Shown: positions 1 through 9,009, counted from the stretch's first letter. The stretch: 64,000 nucleotides of DNA from Streptomyces venezuelae (GCF_008642355.1 NZ_CP029193.1:744001-808000); one strand, 5' to 3'. Translations and numbers: made by a program. Notes: generated by a model from the sequence alone, not told the origin.

Positions 1-570
1 CCGGAGCGCCTGATCGAGTCCACCCGCGAGCTGCTGTGGGAGCGGGGGTATGTCGGCACGAGCCCCAAGGCCATCCAGCAGCACGCGGGCGCGGGCCAGG
101 GCAGCATGTACCACCACTTCGCCGGCAAGCCCGATCTCGCGCTCGCCGCGATCCGGCGCACCGCCGAGGAGATGCGCGCCACGGCCGATGCGGTCCTGGG
201 CGGCGACGGATCGGCGTACGCCCGCATCGAGTCGTACCTGCTGCGCGAGCGCGACGTGCTGAAGGGCTGCCCGGTCGGACGGCTCACGATGGACCCGGAC
301 GTCATCGCGAGCGACGAACTGCGCGCACCCGTGACCGAGACCCTCGACTGGCTGCGCGACCGGATCGCCGGAATCGTCGAAGAGGGGCGCTCCCAGGGCG
401 AGTTCACCGACGCGCTCGTTCCGCAGGACATCGCGTCGACGGTCGTCGCGACGGTGCAGGGCGGCTACGTCCTGGCGCGGTCGTCGGGCTCGCCGGCCGC
501 GTTCGACACGGCGGTGCGGGGACTGCTCGCGCTGCTCGCCGCGGCCCGCACCCCTCCCGCCCGCTCCTGA
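1..570 (+). CDS. TetR/AcrR family transcriptional regulator, 5' end outside window
   Basis: The reading frame is open from base 1, so the start lies upstream. The first residues form the tail of a TetR helix-turn-helix: an RLIESTRELLWERGY first helix, then a recognition segment ending GSMYHHFAGK, the usual Y(H)HF signature. The remainder is an alpha-helical ligand domain with a GCPVGRLTMD stretch that is common in TetR proteins of this subgroup. It stops at TGA 568-570. It probably acts as a repressor of a neighbouring gene, either upstream outside the window or the DUF4865/hydrolase pair downstream. The ligand cannot be predicted. At least 189 residues are visible against about 195 for the family, so only a few residues are missing. 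Confidence 0.9.
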   Translation, partial: PERLIESTRELLWERGYVGTSPKAIQQHAGAGQGSMYHHFAGKPDLALAAIRRTAEEMRATADAVLGGDGSAYARIESYLLRERDVLKGCPVGRLTMDPDVIASDELRAPVTETLDWLRDRIAGIVEEGRSQGEFTDALVPQDIASTVVATVQGGYVLARSSGSPAAFDTAVRGLLALLAAARTPPARS

Positions 571-636
571 CCCCAGTCGGCCTTCACCCAGCAAGGATGG
601 GCGTGCGCAGCGCGAGGGCGGCCCGGTCGAGCCGAC

Positions 637-726
637 ATGACGCACCTGGCCATGGTCGAGGCGGCGGCCGACGGCACGACGACCGAATGGGGCGACCTGG
701 TCGACGCCCACGACTGCGCCGTTTGA
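637..726 (+). pseudogene. Possible remnant of a cupin-type protein C-terminus
   Basis: Between the TetR gene and the DUF4865 gene, the same frame as tetR encodes a 29-residue stretch beginning MTHLAMVEAAADGTTTEWG and ending at TGA 724-726. From memory this looks like the tail of cupin proteins, where a THLAM(Q/V)EA-x-DG-x-x-x-WG segment follows the barrel. No barrel is present upstream and no clear ribosome binding site precedes the ATG. I read it as a decayed remnant, but it could be a chance open stretch in GC-rich DNA. Confidence 0.3.
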
Positions 727-749
727 GCCTGCCGCGGAAGGAATACGTC

Positions 750-1334
750 ATGCATGCGATGCAGTACGAGATCACCCTGCCCGCCGACTACGACATGGGC
801 GTCATACGCCACCGGGTCGCGTCGAAGGGCCATCTGCTGGACGAATTTCCCGGGCTCGGTTTCAAGGCGTATCTGATGCGGGAGCGTGGTGTGGACGGTT
901 CGCCCGTGAACCAGTACGCACCGTTCTACCTATGGAACACGACCGAGGGCATGAACGCGTTCCTGTGGGGGCCCGGATTTCAGGGGCTGTGCGAGGACTT
1001 CGGGCGGCCGGTGGTGGAGCACTGGACGACACTCGCGTACGAGGAGGGACCGGCGTCAGGAGCCGTGCCGAGGGTCGCCGTCCGCCGTCGGCAGCGCATT
1101 CCGTCGGCGACCCCCCTCCCGGGACTCGCTGCCGAACTCGCGGCGGAGGCCGAGCGGTTGGCGCGGCGCGAGGGTGCGGTGAGCGCTTTGACCGCCGTCG
1201 ATCCGCAGAGGTGGGAGGCCGTGCACTTCTCACTCCGGGAGAGCGGGGCACCGCGGGAGGTCGGTGATGTCTTCCAGGTGCTGCACGTGTCGGCGCCGGA
1301 GCGCGGCGCGTCGCGCAGGGGGCGGCAGTGGTGA
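750..1334 (+). CDS. DUF4865 family protein
   Basis: A 194-residue protein starting at ATG 750, preceded by GGAAGG at about 8 nt. The N-terminal half carries the family hallmarks: MQYEITLPADYDMGVIRHRV, then GHLLDEFPGLGFKAYLMRER, VNQYAPFYLWN and FLWGPGFQGLCEDFGRP. These resemble DUF4865 proteins, which have a ferredoxin-like or antibiotic-monooxygenase-like fold and no established function. No signal peptide or membrane helix is visible. The end overlaps the start of the next gene as GTGA, so the two are probably cotranslated. The C-terminal third (arginine- and alanine-rich) is poorly conserved. Confidence 0.82.
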   Translation: MHAMQYEITLPADYDMGVIRHRVASKGHLLDEFPGLGFKAYLMRERGVDGSPVNQYAPFYLWNTTEGMNAFLWGPGFQGLCEDFGRPVVEHWTTLAYEEGPASGAVPRVAVRRRQRIPSATPLPGLAAELAAEAERLARREGAVSALTAVDPQRWEAVHFSLRESGAPREVGDVFQVLHVSAPERGASRRGRQW

Positions 1335-2272
1335 ACGGGTCCGAGCCGAGGCGGGCGGACGCTCCCGCGGTCCGTACGGTCCTCGGGGACATCTCCCCCG
1401 CGGATCTCGGCGTCTGCGACGCCCACGACCACCTCTTCCTGCGCAGCCCGCAGCTCCCGGGCCAGGAGTTGGATTCCCCCTCCGCGGCGGCGGCGGAGCT
1501 GGCCGCGTTCCGCGAGGCCGGCGGGCGGAGTGTCATCCAGTGGACGCCGCACGGGATGGGGCGCCGCGCCGGACTGCTGCCGGAGCTGTCGAAGACGACG
1601 GGTGTGCGGGTCGTCGCGGCGACGGGGCTGCATCAGGCCGTCCACTACAGCGCGGAATCGCTGGAACAGCTGCGTGCGTACGGGCTCGCGGCGCTCTTCG
1701 TCCGTGAACTCACCGCGGGCATCGGGGAGTCCGGGGTGCGGGCAGGGCTCATCAAGGTCGCGGGCGGGTTCCACGGCCTCGACGCGCACGCCCGCTGGAC
1801 CATGACGGCGGCGGCCGAGGCACACCACGCGACGGGCGCGCCCATCACCGTCCACCTGGAGCTGGGCACGGGCGCGCTCGACGTACTCGACCTGCTCTGC
1901 GGCGAGTGCGGCGTACCGCCGCACCGCGTCGTCCTCGGTCACCTCAACCGCTCCCCCGACCTCACCGCCCACCTCCGGGCCGCCGAGTCGGGCGCCTATG
2001 TGGCCCTGGACGGGCCCTCCCGCGCCCATCACGCCACGGACTGGCGCATGCCGGACGCGGTGCGGGCCCTGGCGGACGCGGGGTTCGGCGACCGCCTGCT
2101 CCTGGGCGGCGACACGACGACGGCGGGGGCGCGGTCGGTGCACGGCGGCCCCGGCATGCCGCATCTGCTGCGGCGGGTGCGTCCGCGACTCGTGACCGAC
2201 GTGGGCGAGGAGCTGGTGGAGCAGATCCTGACGGTCAATCCGGGGCAGGCTTTCGGAGTGCGGTGGACGTAG
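1331..2272 (+). CDS. Phosphotriesterase-family (amidohydrolase) metal-dependent hydrolase
   Basis: A 313-residue protein with the layout of the phosphotriesterase/PHP amidohydrolase family. The N-terminal metal motif is CDAHDHLF (His32 and His34). A later VRAGLIKVAG carries the lysine expected to be the carbamylated metal bridge, TVHLELG and VLGHLNRSPD carry the third and fourth histidines, and LLLGGDTTT carries the final aspartate. It is therefore likely a binuclear metal hydrolase acting on lactones or phosphoesters, with substrate unknown. Two GTG codons (1328, 1331) are possible starts. The second gives a GTGA overlap with the DUF4865 stop and is preferred. Cytoplasmic, with no signal peptide. 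Confidence 0.82.
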   Translation: MNGSEPRRADAPAVRTVLGDISPADLGVCDAHDHLFLRSPQLPGQELDSPSAAAAELAAFREAGGRSVIQWTPHGMGRRAGLLPELSKTTGVRVVAATGLHQAVHYSAESLEQLRAYGLAALFVRELTAGIGESGVRAGLIKVAGGFHGLDAHARWTMTAAAEAHHATGAPITVHLELGTGALDVLDLLCGECGVPPHRVVLGHLNRSPDLTAHLRAAESGAYVALDGPSRAHHATDWRMPDAVRALADAGFGDRLLLGGDTTTAGARSVHGGPGMPHLLRRVRPRLVTDVGEELVEQILTVNPGQAFGVRWT

Positions 2273-2306
2273 GTGCGCCTGGAGCGCCCGGGAGATCTCG
2301 TATTGC

Positions 2307-2323
2307 ACTGATCGTTCCAAAAC
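2307..2323 (+). promoter_or_regulatory. Operator-like element upstream of tetR (shared with MFS promoter)
   Basis: The 17-mer ACTGATCGTTCCAAAAC lies 17 bp before the tetR start. A near-identical 17-mer (15 of 17 bases) lies before the adjacent MFS gene at 3015-3031. Shared elements at both promoters of a TetR/transporter pair suggest the TetR binding site or a common promoter element. This is inference from sequence repetition only. Confidence 0.55.
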
Positions 2324-2339
2324 CTGTACCGTCTCCGCC

Positions 2340-2939
2340 ATGGCCCGACCGAGGAGCTTCGACGAGGAGCGGGCCCTGGACGCGGCGATGCATGCCTTCT
2401 GGGCGAACGGCTACGAAGCCACCTCGACCCAGGACCTGTGCGAAGCCACCGGCCTGGGCCGCAGCAGCATCTACAACACGTTCACCAGCAAGCACGACCT
2501 GTTCCGGCGCGCCCTGACCCGCTACATGGACGGCATGAACGCCGGCCAGCTCCAGATCCTGGAGGATGCCGGGCGACCGGCCACGGAACGCCTGCGCGCA
2601 CTGTTCGACCGGGTCATCGAGGGCGAGTTCCAGCAGCGCAGGGGCGGGCACAGCATCGGCTGCCTCACGGTCAACACCACGGTCGAGCTCGCCGGGCGCG
2701 ACCCGGAGGCCGCCGCGATGCTGGAGCGGGACCTCGCCGTGCGGCTCACCGCGCTCGCCGCCACGATCCGCGCCGGCCAGCAGGACGGCGACATCGCTTC
2801 GGGGCGCGACGCGGACACGCTGGCCCGCTACATCAACGCCGTCATCGGCGGCATGCGGGTCTCCGCGCAGGGCGGCGCCGACCGGGCCGCGCTGCAGGCC
2901 ATCGCCGACACCGCGATGGACGCGCTCACGGGCATCTAG
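2340..2939 (+). CDS. TetR/AcrR family transcriptional regulator
   Basis: A 199-residue protein. Residues 1-60 form the HTH domain: MARPRSFDEERALDAAMHAF, then STQDLCEATGLGRSSIYNTF and SKHDLF, a textbook TetR recognition helix. The C-terminal domain contains GCLTVNTTVELAGRDPEA, typical of the TetR_C group that controls quinone- or drug-responsive genes. It sits 115 bp upstream of an MFS transporter on the same strand, and both promoters carry the same operator-like 17-mer. It most likely represses itself and the transporter and releases on binding the exported compound. No unusual codons are seen. Confidence 0.93.
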   Translation: MARPRSFDEERALDAAMHAFWANGYEATSTQDLCEATGLGRSSIYNTFTSKHDLFRRALTRYMDGMNAGQLQILEDAGRPATERLRALFDRVIEGEFQQRRGGHSIGCLTVNTTVELAGRDPEAAAMLERDLAVRLTALAATIRAGQQDGDIASGRDADTLARYINAVIGGMRVSAQGGADRAALQAIADTAMDALTGI

Positions 2940-3014
2940 CGACGCGACGCCCCTCCCGACTCCTTTCACTTCACCGGGTGCGCCCCGCCCTGTCTCCCCA
3001 TGCCCTTTTTCTGT

Positions 3015-3031
3015 ACTGATCCATCCAAAAC
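3015..3031 (+). promoter_or_regulatory. Operator-like element upstream of MFS gene
   Basis: The 17-mer ACTGATCCATCCAAAAC matches the element before tetR at 2307-2323 in 15 of 17 positions. It lies 23 bp before the MFS start codon, a position suited to repression by the adjacent TetR protein. Confidence 0.55.
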
Positions 3032-3054
3032 ATGTCCGACGGGAGTACTCCGCC

Positions 3055-4233
3055 ATGCCTCGCGCCGTATACGTACTAGCCCTTGGCATCTTCGCCATGG
3101 TGACCAGTGAATTCGTGGTCGCGGGACTGATGCCGCAGATGGCGGACGGTCTTGATGCCACGATCTCCGAGATCGGCTACCTGATCACCGCCTTCGCCGC
3201 CGCGATGGCTCTCGGCGGTCCTTTCCTCACCGTCGCCGTACTGAGGATGCGTCAGAAGTCCGCCCTGGTGCTGCTGTTCGGCGTCTTCCTCGCAGGCAAC
3301 GTGCTCGCCGCCCTCGCCCCCGACTACCGCACCATGCTGGTGGCCCGTGTCCTCACCGGCATCGCGTCGCAGGCGTTCTTCGGCGTCTCCATCTCGCTGG
3401 CCTCCCGCATCACCCGGCCCGAAGTGCGCGGCCGCGCCGTGGCGGTGGCCCTCAACGGGCTGATGCTGGGCACGCTGCTCGGGCTGCCGTTCGCCACGGT
3501 CGTCGGCGAACACCTGGGCTGGCGCGCCGCGTTCTGGGCGATCACCGTGCTGACCGTGCTCGCCGCGGCGGCCACGCTCATCGGCGTACCGGGCGCCGAC
3601 GGCGAGAGCGAGGAGCAGGGCGGCCTCCGCCAGGAGCTGGGCGCCTTCCGCAGCCCCCGGCTGTGGCTCACCCTCACCACCAGCACGTTCGTGATCGGCG
3701 CGACCTTCTCCGCCTTCAGCTACCTCAACCCGATCCTCACCGAGCTCACGGGCTTCTCCACCGGAGCCGTGCCACTCCTCCTCGTCGCGTACGGCGCCGC
3801 CACCGTCATCGGCAACACCGTCGTCGGTCGGTTCGCCGACCGGCGCACGCTCCCCGTGCTCGTCCTCGGTCTGGCGCTCAACCTGGCCTTCCTCGTCGGA
3901 TTCGCGCTCTTCGCCGAACTGACCGCCCCCGCCGTCGTGTTCATGCTGGGCATCGGTCTCGTGGGCGTCACCATGAACCCGGCGCTGGTGACCCGCGTGC
4001 AGCGCGTCGGCAACGCCCGGTCCCTGGTGAACACGGTCCATTCGTCGTTCATCACGCTCGGCATCATCATCGCCACGTCCGTCGGCGGCCCCGCCATCGA
4101 CACGTTCGGGCTGCGCGCGCCGCTGTGGATCGGCGCGGGCCTGGCCGTGCTCGGTCTGGTCTCCCTGGTGCCCGACCTGCGACGCCGGGCCGCCGCGGCC
4201 CGCCTGGAACTGGCCGCCCCGTCAGATGCCTGA
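3055..4233 (+). CDS. MFS transporter, DHA1-type drug exporter
   Basis: A 392-residue integral membrane protein with about twelve hydrophobic segments. The first helix reads [23 protein letters not shown], the signature start of the AraJ/NepI/CmlA branch of the DHA1 family. Motif A-like residues sit after helix 2, and [33 protein letters not shown] carries the helix 5 antiporter motif. It is predicted to export a small molecule using the proton gradient. The ATG at 3055 is preceded by GGGAG. It is paired with the TetR gene upstream by a shared operator-like element. The 3' end overlaps the convergent aminopeptidase gene by 12 bp. Confidence 0.93.
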   Translation: MPRAVYVLALGIFAMVTSEFVVAGLMPQMADGLDATISEIGYLITAFAAAMALGGPFLTVAVLRMRQKSALVLLFGVFLAGNVLAALAPDYRTMLVARVLTGIASQAFFGVSISLASRITRPEVRGRAVAVALNGLMLGTLLGLPFATVVGEHLGWRAAFWAITVLTVLAAAATLIGVPGADGESEEQGGLRQELGAFRSPRLWLTLTTSTFVIGATFSAFSYLNPILTELTGFSTGAVPLLLVAYGAATVIGNTVVGRFADRRTLPVLVLGLALNLAFLVGFALFAELTAPAVVFMLGIGLVGVTMNPALVTRVQRVGNARSLVNTVHSSFITLGIIIATSVGGPAIDTFGLRAPLWIGAGLAVLGLVSLVPDLRRRAAAARLELAAPSDA

Positions 4234-5757
4234 CGGCTTCTCCGCCCCGAAGAGCCAGGTGTCGAACAGTTCGGACAGGTCCTTGCCCGACTTCTCCTCG
4301 CACAGGTCGACGAACTGCCGGGTGTCGGCGTTCCCATGGCGGTGGCGCTTCGTCCAGGTGTGGAGGATGTCGTAGAAGGTGGCGTCGCCGACGGCTTCGC
4401 GCACCTTGTGCACGACCATGGCGCCCCGCCCGTAGACGGGCGAGTCCGACATGCGCCCGCCGCTGGGCGGTGCAGCGGGCGGGAAGTCCCAGATCCCCTC
4501 GCTCTCCGGGTGCGTGCCCTCGTAGAACTCCTCGAAGGTCTGCTGCGCGGACTTGCCGTCCTGGTCCTCCTGCCAGAGCCACTCCGCGTACGTGGCGAGG
4601 CCCTCGCTGAGCCAGAGGTCCTTCCATGCGCGCGGGGTGACCGAGTTGCCGAACCACTGGTGTGCCATCTCGTGCACCATCAGCGTTTCGTCGGGTGCCT
4701 CTTCGAAGTACGGCTTGGTCTGGGTCTCCAGGGCGTAGTCGAGTCCGGGGAGGTGGTCGACGACCGCACCCGCGGAGGAGAAGGGGTAGGGCCCGAAGTT
4801 CTCGGTGGCCCAGTCGACGACGTCGGGGACCAACTCCTCGACGTCCTCGGCGTCTTCGCTCTCGTCCGGGTCGACGGCGATGTAGAGAGGCACGCCGTCG
4901 GAGGTCTTGCCCTTGTGCACCTCGAAGTAGCCGACGGTGACGTTGGCGACGTGACTCGCCATGGGCTCCTTCGTCCGCCAACGGCGGGTGACGCGGTCGC
5001 CCTTGTCCTGCTCCTTCGTCAACTCCCCGTTGCTCACGACGTCGTAGGGATCGCCGTCCTCGTCCTTGGGGACGGTGACGGCGATGTCGTACGTCGCCTT
5101 GTCGGAAGGGTGGTGGTTGCCGGGGAACCACGTCATGGAGCCGGTCGGCTGGCCGAGGGCGGTGGAGCCGTCGTCCGTCTCGATCCATCCCTCGAGGCCG
5201 CCGTCCGCGCCCTCGATCATCTTGGGGGTGCCGTCGTAGGTGACGGTGGTCTTGAACGTGTCCCCGTCGCCGAGTGCCTCGGTGGGCGTCACCGTCAGCT
5301 CGTTCCCCGAGCGGCTGACGCGGGCCCTGTCGCCGTTCACCGTGGCGGTGCGCACCTTCAGACCCGCCAGGTCGAGGTTGAAACGGCTGAGGTTCTGGGT
5401 GGCGCGGGCGGTGATGACCGCGGTGCCCTTGAGGCGGTTGGTGTCGGGGACGTAGTCGAGGTCGAGGGCGTAGTGGGCGACGTCGTAACCCCCGTTGCCG
5501 AGGGTGGGGGTGAGGGCGTCCTCGACACCGCTCGCACCCGGCCGGGCGGTCGGGGTGCCGGTGCCGTCGTTGCCGTCGGTGCAGGCGGTGGTCGCGAGAA
5601 GCAGCAGCGCGGCGAGGAGCGTTGCCCGTTCTCTCGTCTTGCGTCGCGTGGTTCTGGTCGTGCGTCGCTCGATTCTCGTCGTGCGTTCGGCCGCTCTCGG
5701 CGTGCGTTCGGTCGCTCTCGTCGTGCGTAGCGCGGTTCTCGACGCGCGTCGCGTCAT
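4222..5757 (-). CDS. Secreted M1-family zinc metallopeptidase (aminopeptidase), lipoprotein
   Basis: A 511-residue protein. The zinc site is [10 protein letters not shown] with a downstream GLATY: His362, Glu363, His366 and Glu385 fit the HExxH-x18-E pattern of M1 aminopeptidases. YALETQTKP takes the place of the GAMEN exopeptidase motif, and [12 protein letters not shown] is the catalytic tyrosine region. The protein is short compared with aminopeptidase N (about 850), as in the secreted actinobacterial branch. A hydrophobic stretch ending LLATTAC gives a lipobox with Cys at about 51, so it should be anchored outside the membrane. The segment before it is unusual: about 40 residues rich in Arg and Thr, encoded by tandemly repeated DNA. 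The start ATG overlaps the upstream gene as TGATG. Confidence 0.9.
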   Translation of the reverse strand: MTRRASRTALRTTRATERTPRAAERTTRIERRTTRTTRRKTRERATLLAALLLLATTACTDGNDGTGTPTARPGASGVEDALTPTLGNGGYDVAHYALDLDYVPDTNRLKGTAVITARATQNLSRFNLDLAGLKVRTATVNGDRARVSRSGNELTVTPTEALGDGDTFKTTVTYDGTPKMIEGADGGLEGWIETDDGSTALGQPTGSMTWFPGNHHPSDKATYDIAVTVPKDEDGDPYDVVSNGELTKEQDKGDRVTRRWRTKEPMASHVANVTVGYFEVHKGKTSDGVPLYIAVDPDESEDAEDVEELVPDVVDWATENFGPYPFSSAGAVVDHLPGLDYALETQTKPYFEEAPDETLMVHEMAHQWFGNSVTPRAWKDLWLSEGLATYAEWLWQEDQDGKSAQQTFEEFYEGTHPESEGIWDFPPAAPPSGGRMSDSPVYGRGAMVVHKVREAVGDATFYDILHTWTKRHRHGNADTRQFVDLCEEKSGKDLSELFDTWLFGAEKPSGI

Positions 5758-6329
5758 CACGAGGTTCCGCTCCCTGCCCGGCGCTTGCGGCGCGTCCACA
5801 CCGCTCCCGCGCCGATCGCCGCCACGACGACGGTCGCACCGGCTCCGACCGCGATGCCCGCGCCGAAGCCGGGCCCGCTCCGGGCGGCTTCCCCGGACTC
5901 GGCCGCCACCTTCACCTTCCCCTTGAGCACGATCGGGGGGTAGTCGCACACGTACTCCTGCTCCCCTTCGCCGACGCAGTCCGCGTCCTTGTGTCGGAGG
6001 GTCACCTTCACGTCGTACGTGCCCGGCCGGACGTTCCCCTTGATGCGGCCCGCGCCCACCCAGGCGCGTCCGGAGTCCCCCAGGACCGTGTCGTCGGTCA
6101 GCGCGGGGCTGGCGACGTCCACCGCCGTCGGACGGGGATTGCCGGGACGTTCCTTCACCGTGATGTCCACGACCTCACCCGCTCGCGCGGGGCCTCCCAC
6201 GGAGACGTAGCCCCGCCCAGGGAACGGCAGGGTGTCGCCGTGGGCCGCGGCTGCCGCCCCAAGAAGCAGTACAGGCACGGCAATTACGACATATCCGCTA
6301 CGTGCGGACAGAGAAGTGAAGTTGTCCAT
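5757..6329 (-). CDS. Secreted, membrane-anchored protein of unknown function
   Basis: A 190-residue protein with a clear export signal ([21 protein letters not shown]) and a C-terminal transmembrane helix ([21 protein letters not shown]) followed by RRKRR, so the body faces outside. The extracellular part has a beta-rich look with two cysteines ([18 protein letters not shown]) that could form a disulfide. The start at 6329 is favoured over the longer frame because GGAGG stands 5 nt before it. Its stop overlaps the aminopeptidase start as TGATG, implying translational coupling and a shared role at the cell surface. I do not recognise a named domain. Confidence 0.8.
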   Translation of the reverse strand: MDNFTSLSARSGYVVIAVPVLLLGAAAAAHGDTLPFPGRGYVSVGGPARAGEVVDITVKERPGNPRPTAVDVASPALTDDTVLGDSGRAWVGAGRIKGNVRPGTYDVKVTLRHKDADCVGEGEQEYVCDYPPIVLKGKVKVAAESGEAARSGPGFGAGIAVGAGATVVVAAIGAGAVWTRRKRRAGSGTS

Positions 6330-6430
6330 ATGTCCTCCAGTCCGCCATAGTTCTACGATCATGACTCATATTGGCGCGGTCACGCCACAAACGGTGACCC
6401 GCCTCTCGTCTTATGTGGGGGAAAACGACC

Positions 6431-7693
6431 ATGCATGTGCGCAGAGCGCTGGGCGTCGCGGCGGGGGCCGCGGCACTGATCCTGCTGCCGGGCCTCCCGG
6501 CGTACGCGGACCCCGGCGATCCGACGCCCCAGGGGGAAACCGCCGAGGCACGGCAGCCCGCCACCCCTCCGGCCACCGCCACCCCTTCAGCCACCGCCGC
6601 TCCTCCGGCCACCGCCACTCCTCCGGCCACCGTCCCGCCGACTCCCGTCCCGGACCACGGTGACGAGGACGCGCGCGGGTTCACGCCGGCCGACGCCGAC
6701 GACTACTGGACGCCGCAGCGGATGCGGGAGGCCCGGCCCGTGCAGGAGCAGGAGGAGAAGCGTTTCTCCGCCCCGACCCGGATGCCGCGCTCCGCAAGCC
6801 GGCCGTTCGAGGGGCTGCCGATCGTCGGCACCTTCTTCTGGAACGACGGCACCAACACCGGCCGTTTCTGCGGCGGCACCGTCGTCAAGAGCCCCGGCAA
6901 GAACCTCGTGATGAGCGCCGGGCACTGCTTCGACGATCAGGACGCGCGCAAGAACCTGACGTTCGTCCCGCAGTACGACGACGGCAAGAAGCCGCACGGC
7001 GCCTTCACCGTCAAGCCCGGACGCATCTACGTCGACAAGCGGTACCTGGCGAAGGGCCCTGACGCCGCGGCGGACCTCGACTTCAACTTCCTGCAGCTCG
7101 AACCGCGCGGCGGCAAGAACGTCGAGGACGTCGTCGGCGGCGCCGAACTGAAGATCAACGCGGGGTACGACCACTCCCCGGCCCGTCTGATCGGCTACCC
7201 GGCCAACCAGAAGCGCCCGCTGGACTGCACGGACAAGACCGTCCGCTACAACAGCACCGACCCGAAGATCCCCGGCAGTTTCCTGCGCATCCAGTGCGAC
7301 AAATACTCCGGCGGGGCCTCGGGGGGCCCGTTCCTCGTCAAGCAGGGCAACGGCTGGGGGCTCATCGGCGTCATCGGCGGCTGGAAGACCGGTGGCGACA
7401 AGGACGACATCTCGTACAGCTCCTACCTCGACGGCGACGCCAAGGCGCTGTACGACGACGCGGTCAACAACCGGCCGCCGGCCGGCCGCGGTGTCCTGGG
7501 CAAGGCCGAGACCTGGAAGCACGCCGAGGCCATGGCGGGCGGCTACTTCACCGAGGGCAACCCCGGGACGTGGGACTACTCCGACCTGATCGTGCGCTGG
7601 TCCGACGGCGAGGTCACCCTGTTCCGGGGCGCGGGCGAGGACGCGGACAACTTCGACAAGGAGATCCGCCTCACGGGCCCCAACGGCACCTGA
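6431..7693 (+). CDS. Secreted trypsin-like serine protease, truncated by frameshift in its repeat region
   Basis: A signal peptide (VAAGAAALILLPGLPAYA) is followed by a Pro/Ala/Thr-rich linker and a chymotrypsin-fold protease. The triad is visible as SAGHC (His165), DLDF (Asp near 215-217) and GGASGGP (Ser297). One full copy of a repeat with VRWSDGEVTLF follows. The frame then hits TGA at 7691-7693, where one G appears to be missing from a TGG codon. The next frame continues with four more copies to 8322. Without the lesion the protein would be about 630 residues. As it stands a 420-residue protease with one repeat is made. The start at 6431 has GGGGGAAA upstream. Either a recent mutation or a sequencing error explains the break. 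Confidence 0.87.
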   Translation: MHVRRALGVAAGAAALILLPGLPAYADPGDPTPQGETAEARQPATPPATATPSATAAPPATATPPATVPPTPVPDHGDEDARGFTPADADDYWTPQRMREARPVQEQEEKRFSAPTRMPRSASRPFEGLPIVGTFFWNDGTNTGRFCGGTVVKSPGKNLVMSAGHCFDDQDARKNLTFVPQYDDGKKPHGAFTVKPGRIYVDKRYLAKGPDAAADLDFNFLQLEPRGGKNVEDVVGGAELKINAGYDHSPARLIGYPANQKRPLDCTDKTVRYNSTDPKIPGSFLRIQCDKYSGGASGGPFLVKQGNGWGLIGVIGGWKTGGDKDDISYSSYLDGDAKALYDDAVNNRPPAGRGVLGKAETWKHAEAMAGGYFTEGNPGTWDYSDLIVRWSDGEVTLFRGAGEDADNFDKEIRLTGPNGT

Positions 7694-8319
7694 AGCACGC
7701 GGCCACCATGGCGTCCGGGGACTTCACCGGCGCCGACCGTGACGACCTCATCGTCCGCTGGTCCGACGGCGAGCTGACGCTCTACCCGGACGTCGACGAG
7801 AAGGGCTTCCACGGAGAGGTCCAGCTCCAGAAGCCCAACGGCCTGTGGAAGAACGCCACTTCGATCACCGGCGGTCGCTACACGAGTGACAACAAGTGGA
7901 CCGACGACCTGCTGGTCCGCTGGAGCGACGGTGAAGTCACCCTGTACACGAACGTCAACCGCGACGGCTTCCACGGGGAGAAGAAGCTCGCCGCCCCGAA
8001 CGCCACGTGGAAGCACGCCTCGACGCTCACCTCGGGCGACTTCACCGGCAACGACCAGCACGACCTGATGGTGCGCTGGACCGACGGCGAGCTGACGCTC
8101 TACAAGGACATCGACCAGAACGGCTTCCACGGCGAGACACAGCTCAAGAAGCCCAACCGGCTCTGGGAGCACGCCACGGTCCTGGCCGCGGGCGACTACA
8201 CGGAGAACCGCCACCCGGACGACTTCCTGGTGCGCTGGTCCGACGGTGAGGTGTCCATGTACCCGGACGCCGACGAGACGGGCCTGACCCGCGAGATCAC
8301 GCTGGTGTATCCGCCGGCC
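7511..8319 (+). repeat. Five in-tandem protein repeats of about 52-59 residues
   Basis: Copies begin at 7511, 7688, 7843, 8005 and 8161. Each starts with (T/L)W(K/E)-A, has GD(F/Y)T, then (L/M)(I/L/M)VRW(S/T)DGE(V/L)(T/S)(L/M)Y near the centre, and usually GFHGE plus KPN. They resemble FG-GAP/VCBS-like beta-propeller blades attached to Streptomyces exoenzymes. Copy 2 is one base short, which creates the frameshift. Confidence 0.85.
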
Positions 8320-8322
8320 TGA
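7693..8322 (+). pseudogene. Out-of-frame C-terminal repeat region of the upstream protease
   Basis: Starting with AAG at 7693, this frame encodes KHAATMASGDF and four complete repeats ending at TGA 8320-8322. Its residues continue exactly where the protease frame stops, so it is the displaced tail of the same gene. No start codon with a ribosome binding site opens it. It is translated only if the ribosome shifts or if the missing base is a sequencing artefact. Confidence 0.8.
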
Positions 8323-8346
8323 CGCGCGATTGGGGGCCGGCAAACG

Positions 8347-8865
8347 CTATGGCTGCCCGGCGAGTCCCGCCGTCTGCTGCTCCTCCTGCACGGTCGTCGC
8401 GCCGGTCGCCACCGCGCCCGCGCCGACGAGGACCGCCACGGCCGCCGCGAGGCCGGCCAGCATGAGACGCGGCCGCTGCCGCCCGTTTCGTACGGGCGGC
8501 AGCGGCCGTTCCGCGGTGGGTGCGGGCGGCGGCGGGCCCGCCGCGAGTTCCCTGCGGGCGGCCACCCAGCGCCGGGTGTCGTCGGCGTCGACGCCGCATG
8601 CGACGAGGTAGGCGACGAGGACGGCCTCGCGGGGCAGCCGGTCCTTGCGCAGCATGGTCGCCGCCGTCGAGTACGGCAGCACTTCGCCCGCCGCGGCCGC
8701 CGCACGCTCCACCTCCCGGTAGCTGAGGCCCGACCAGGCCTTGAGGCGGCGCAGCTCGGCCATGAAGGCGGCTTCCGCGGCGGGGCTCGCCGCGTGAGGC
8801 GGCGCGGGCGGTGTGAGCGGATCGGGCGATGTGGGTGGCGTGGGTGGTGACATCGGGGATGTCAT
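8347..8865 (-). CDS. Helix-turn-helix protein with C-terminal membrane helix
   Basis: A 172-residue protein. After a proline-rich leader (PTPPTSPDPLTPP), residues 30-90 hold a helical DNA-binding-like region with LKAWSGLSYREVERAAAAAG and TMLRKDRLPREAVLVAYLVACG. This is the variant XRE-type HTH found in Streptomyces membrane HTH proteins. RPRLMLAGLAAAVAVLVGAGAV forms one transmembrane segment, leaving about 20 residues outside. The start ATG has GGAGGAG upstream. Such proteins may tie a membrane or extracellular cue to transcription. No partner is evident here. It is convergent with the protease and divergent from the serine hydrolase. Confidence 0.8.
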   Translation of the reverse strand: MTSPMSPPTPPTSPDPLTPPAPPHAASPAAEAAFMAELRRLKAWSGLSYREVERAAAAAGEVLPYSTAATMLRKDRLPREAVLVAYLVACGVDADDTRRWVAARRELAAGPPPPAPTAERPLPPVRNGRQRPRLMLAGLAAAVAVLVGAGAVATGATTVQEEQQTAGLAGQP

Positions 8866-9009
8866 GTGGGGCTCCTCCGGTTCCGGCGTACTCCGCTGAC
8901 CTGCGCGTACGGAAACTCGCACACTGTCGAACAGCTCATCCGTCGAACGAGCGACACGGCATGAGTCAGCCTCGGCCTCGTATCTGTCGTCGCTGTCTTG
9001 GAGTCCCGT

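Noticed and set aside
980..2341. 453-codon minus-strand frame over DUF4865 and phosphotriesterase-like genes
   Set aside because: No recognisable domain and opposite to two supported genes.
7511..8319. DNA tandem repeat or mobile element
   Set aside because: Similarity is at protein level between domain copies; the DNA has diverged and there are no inverted ends.
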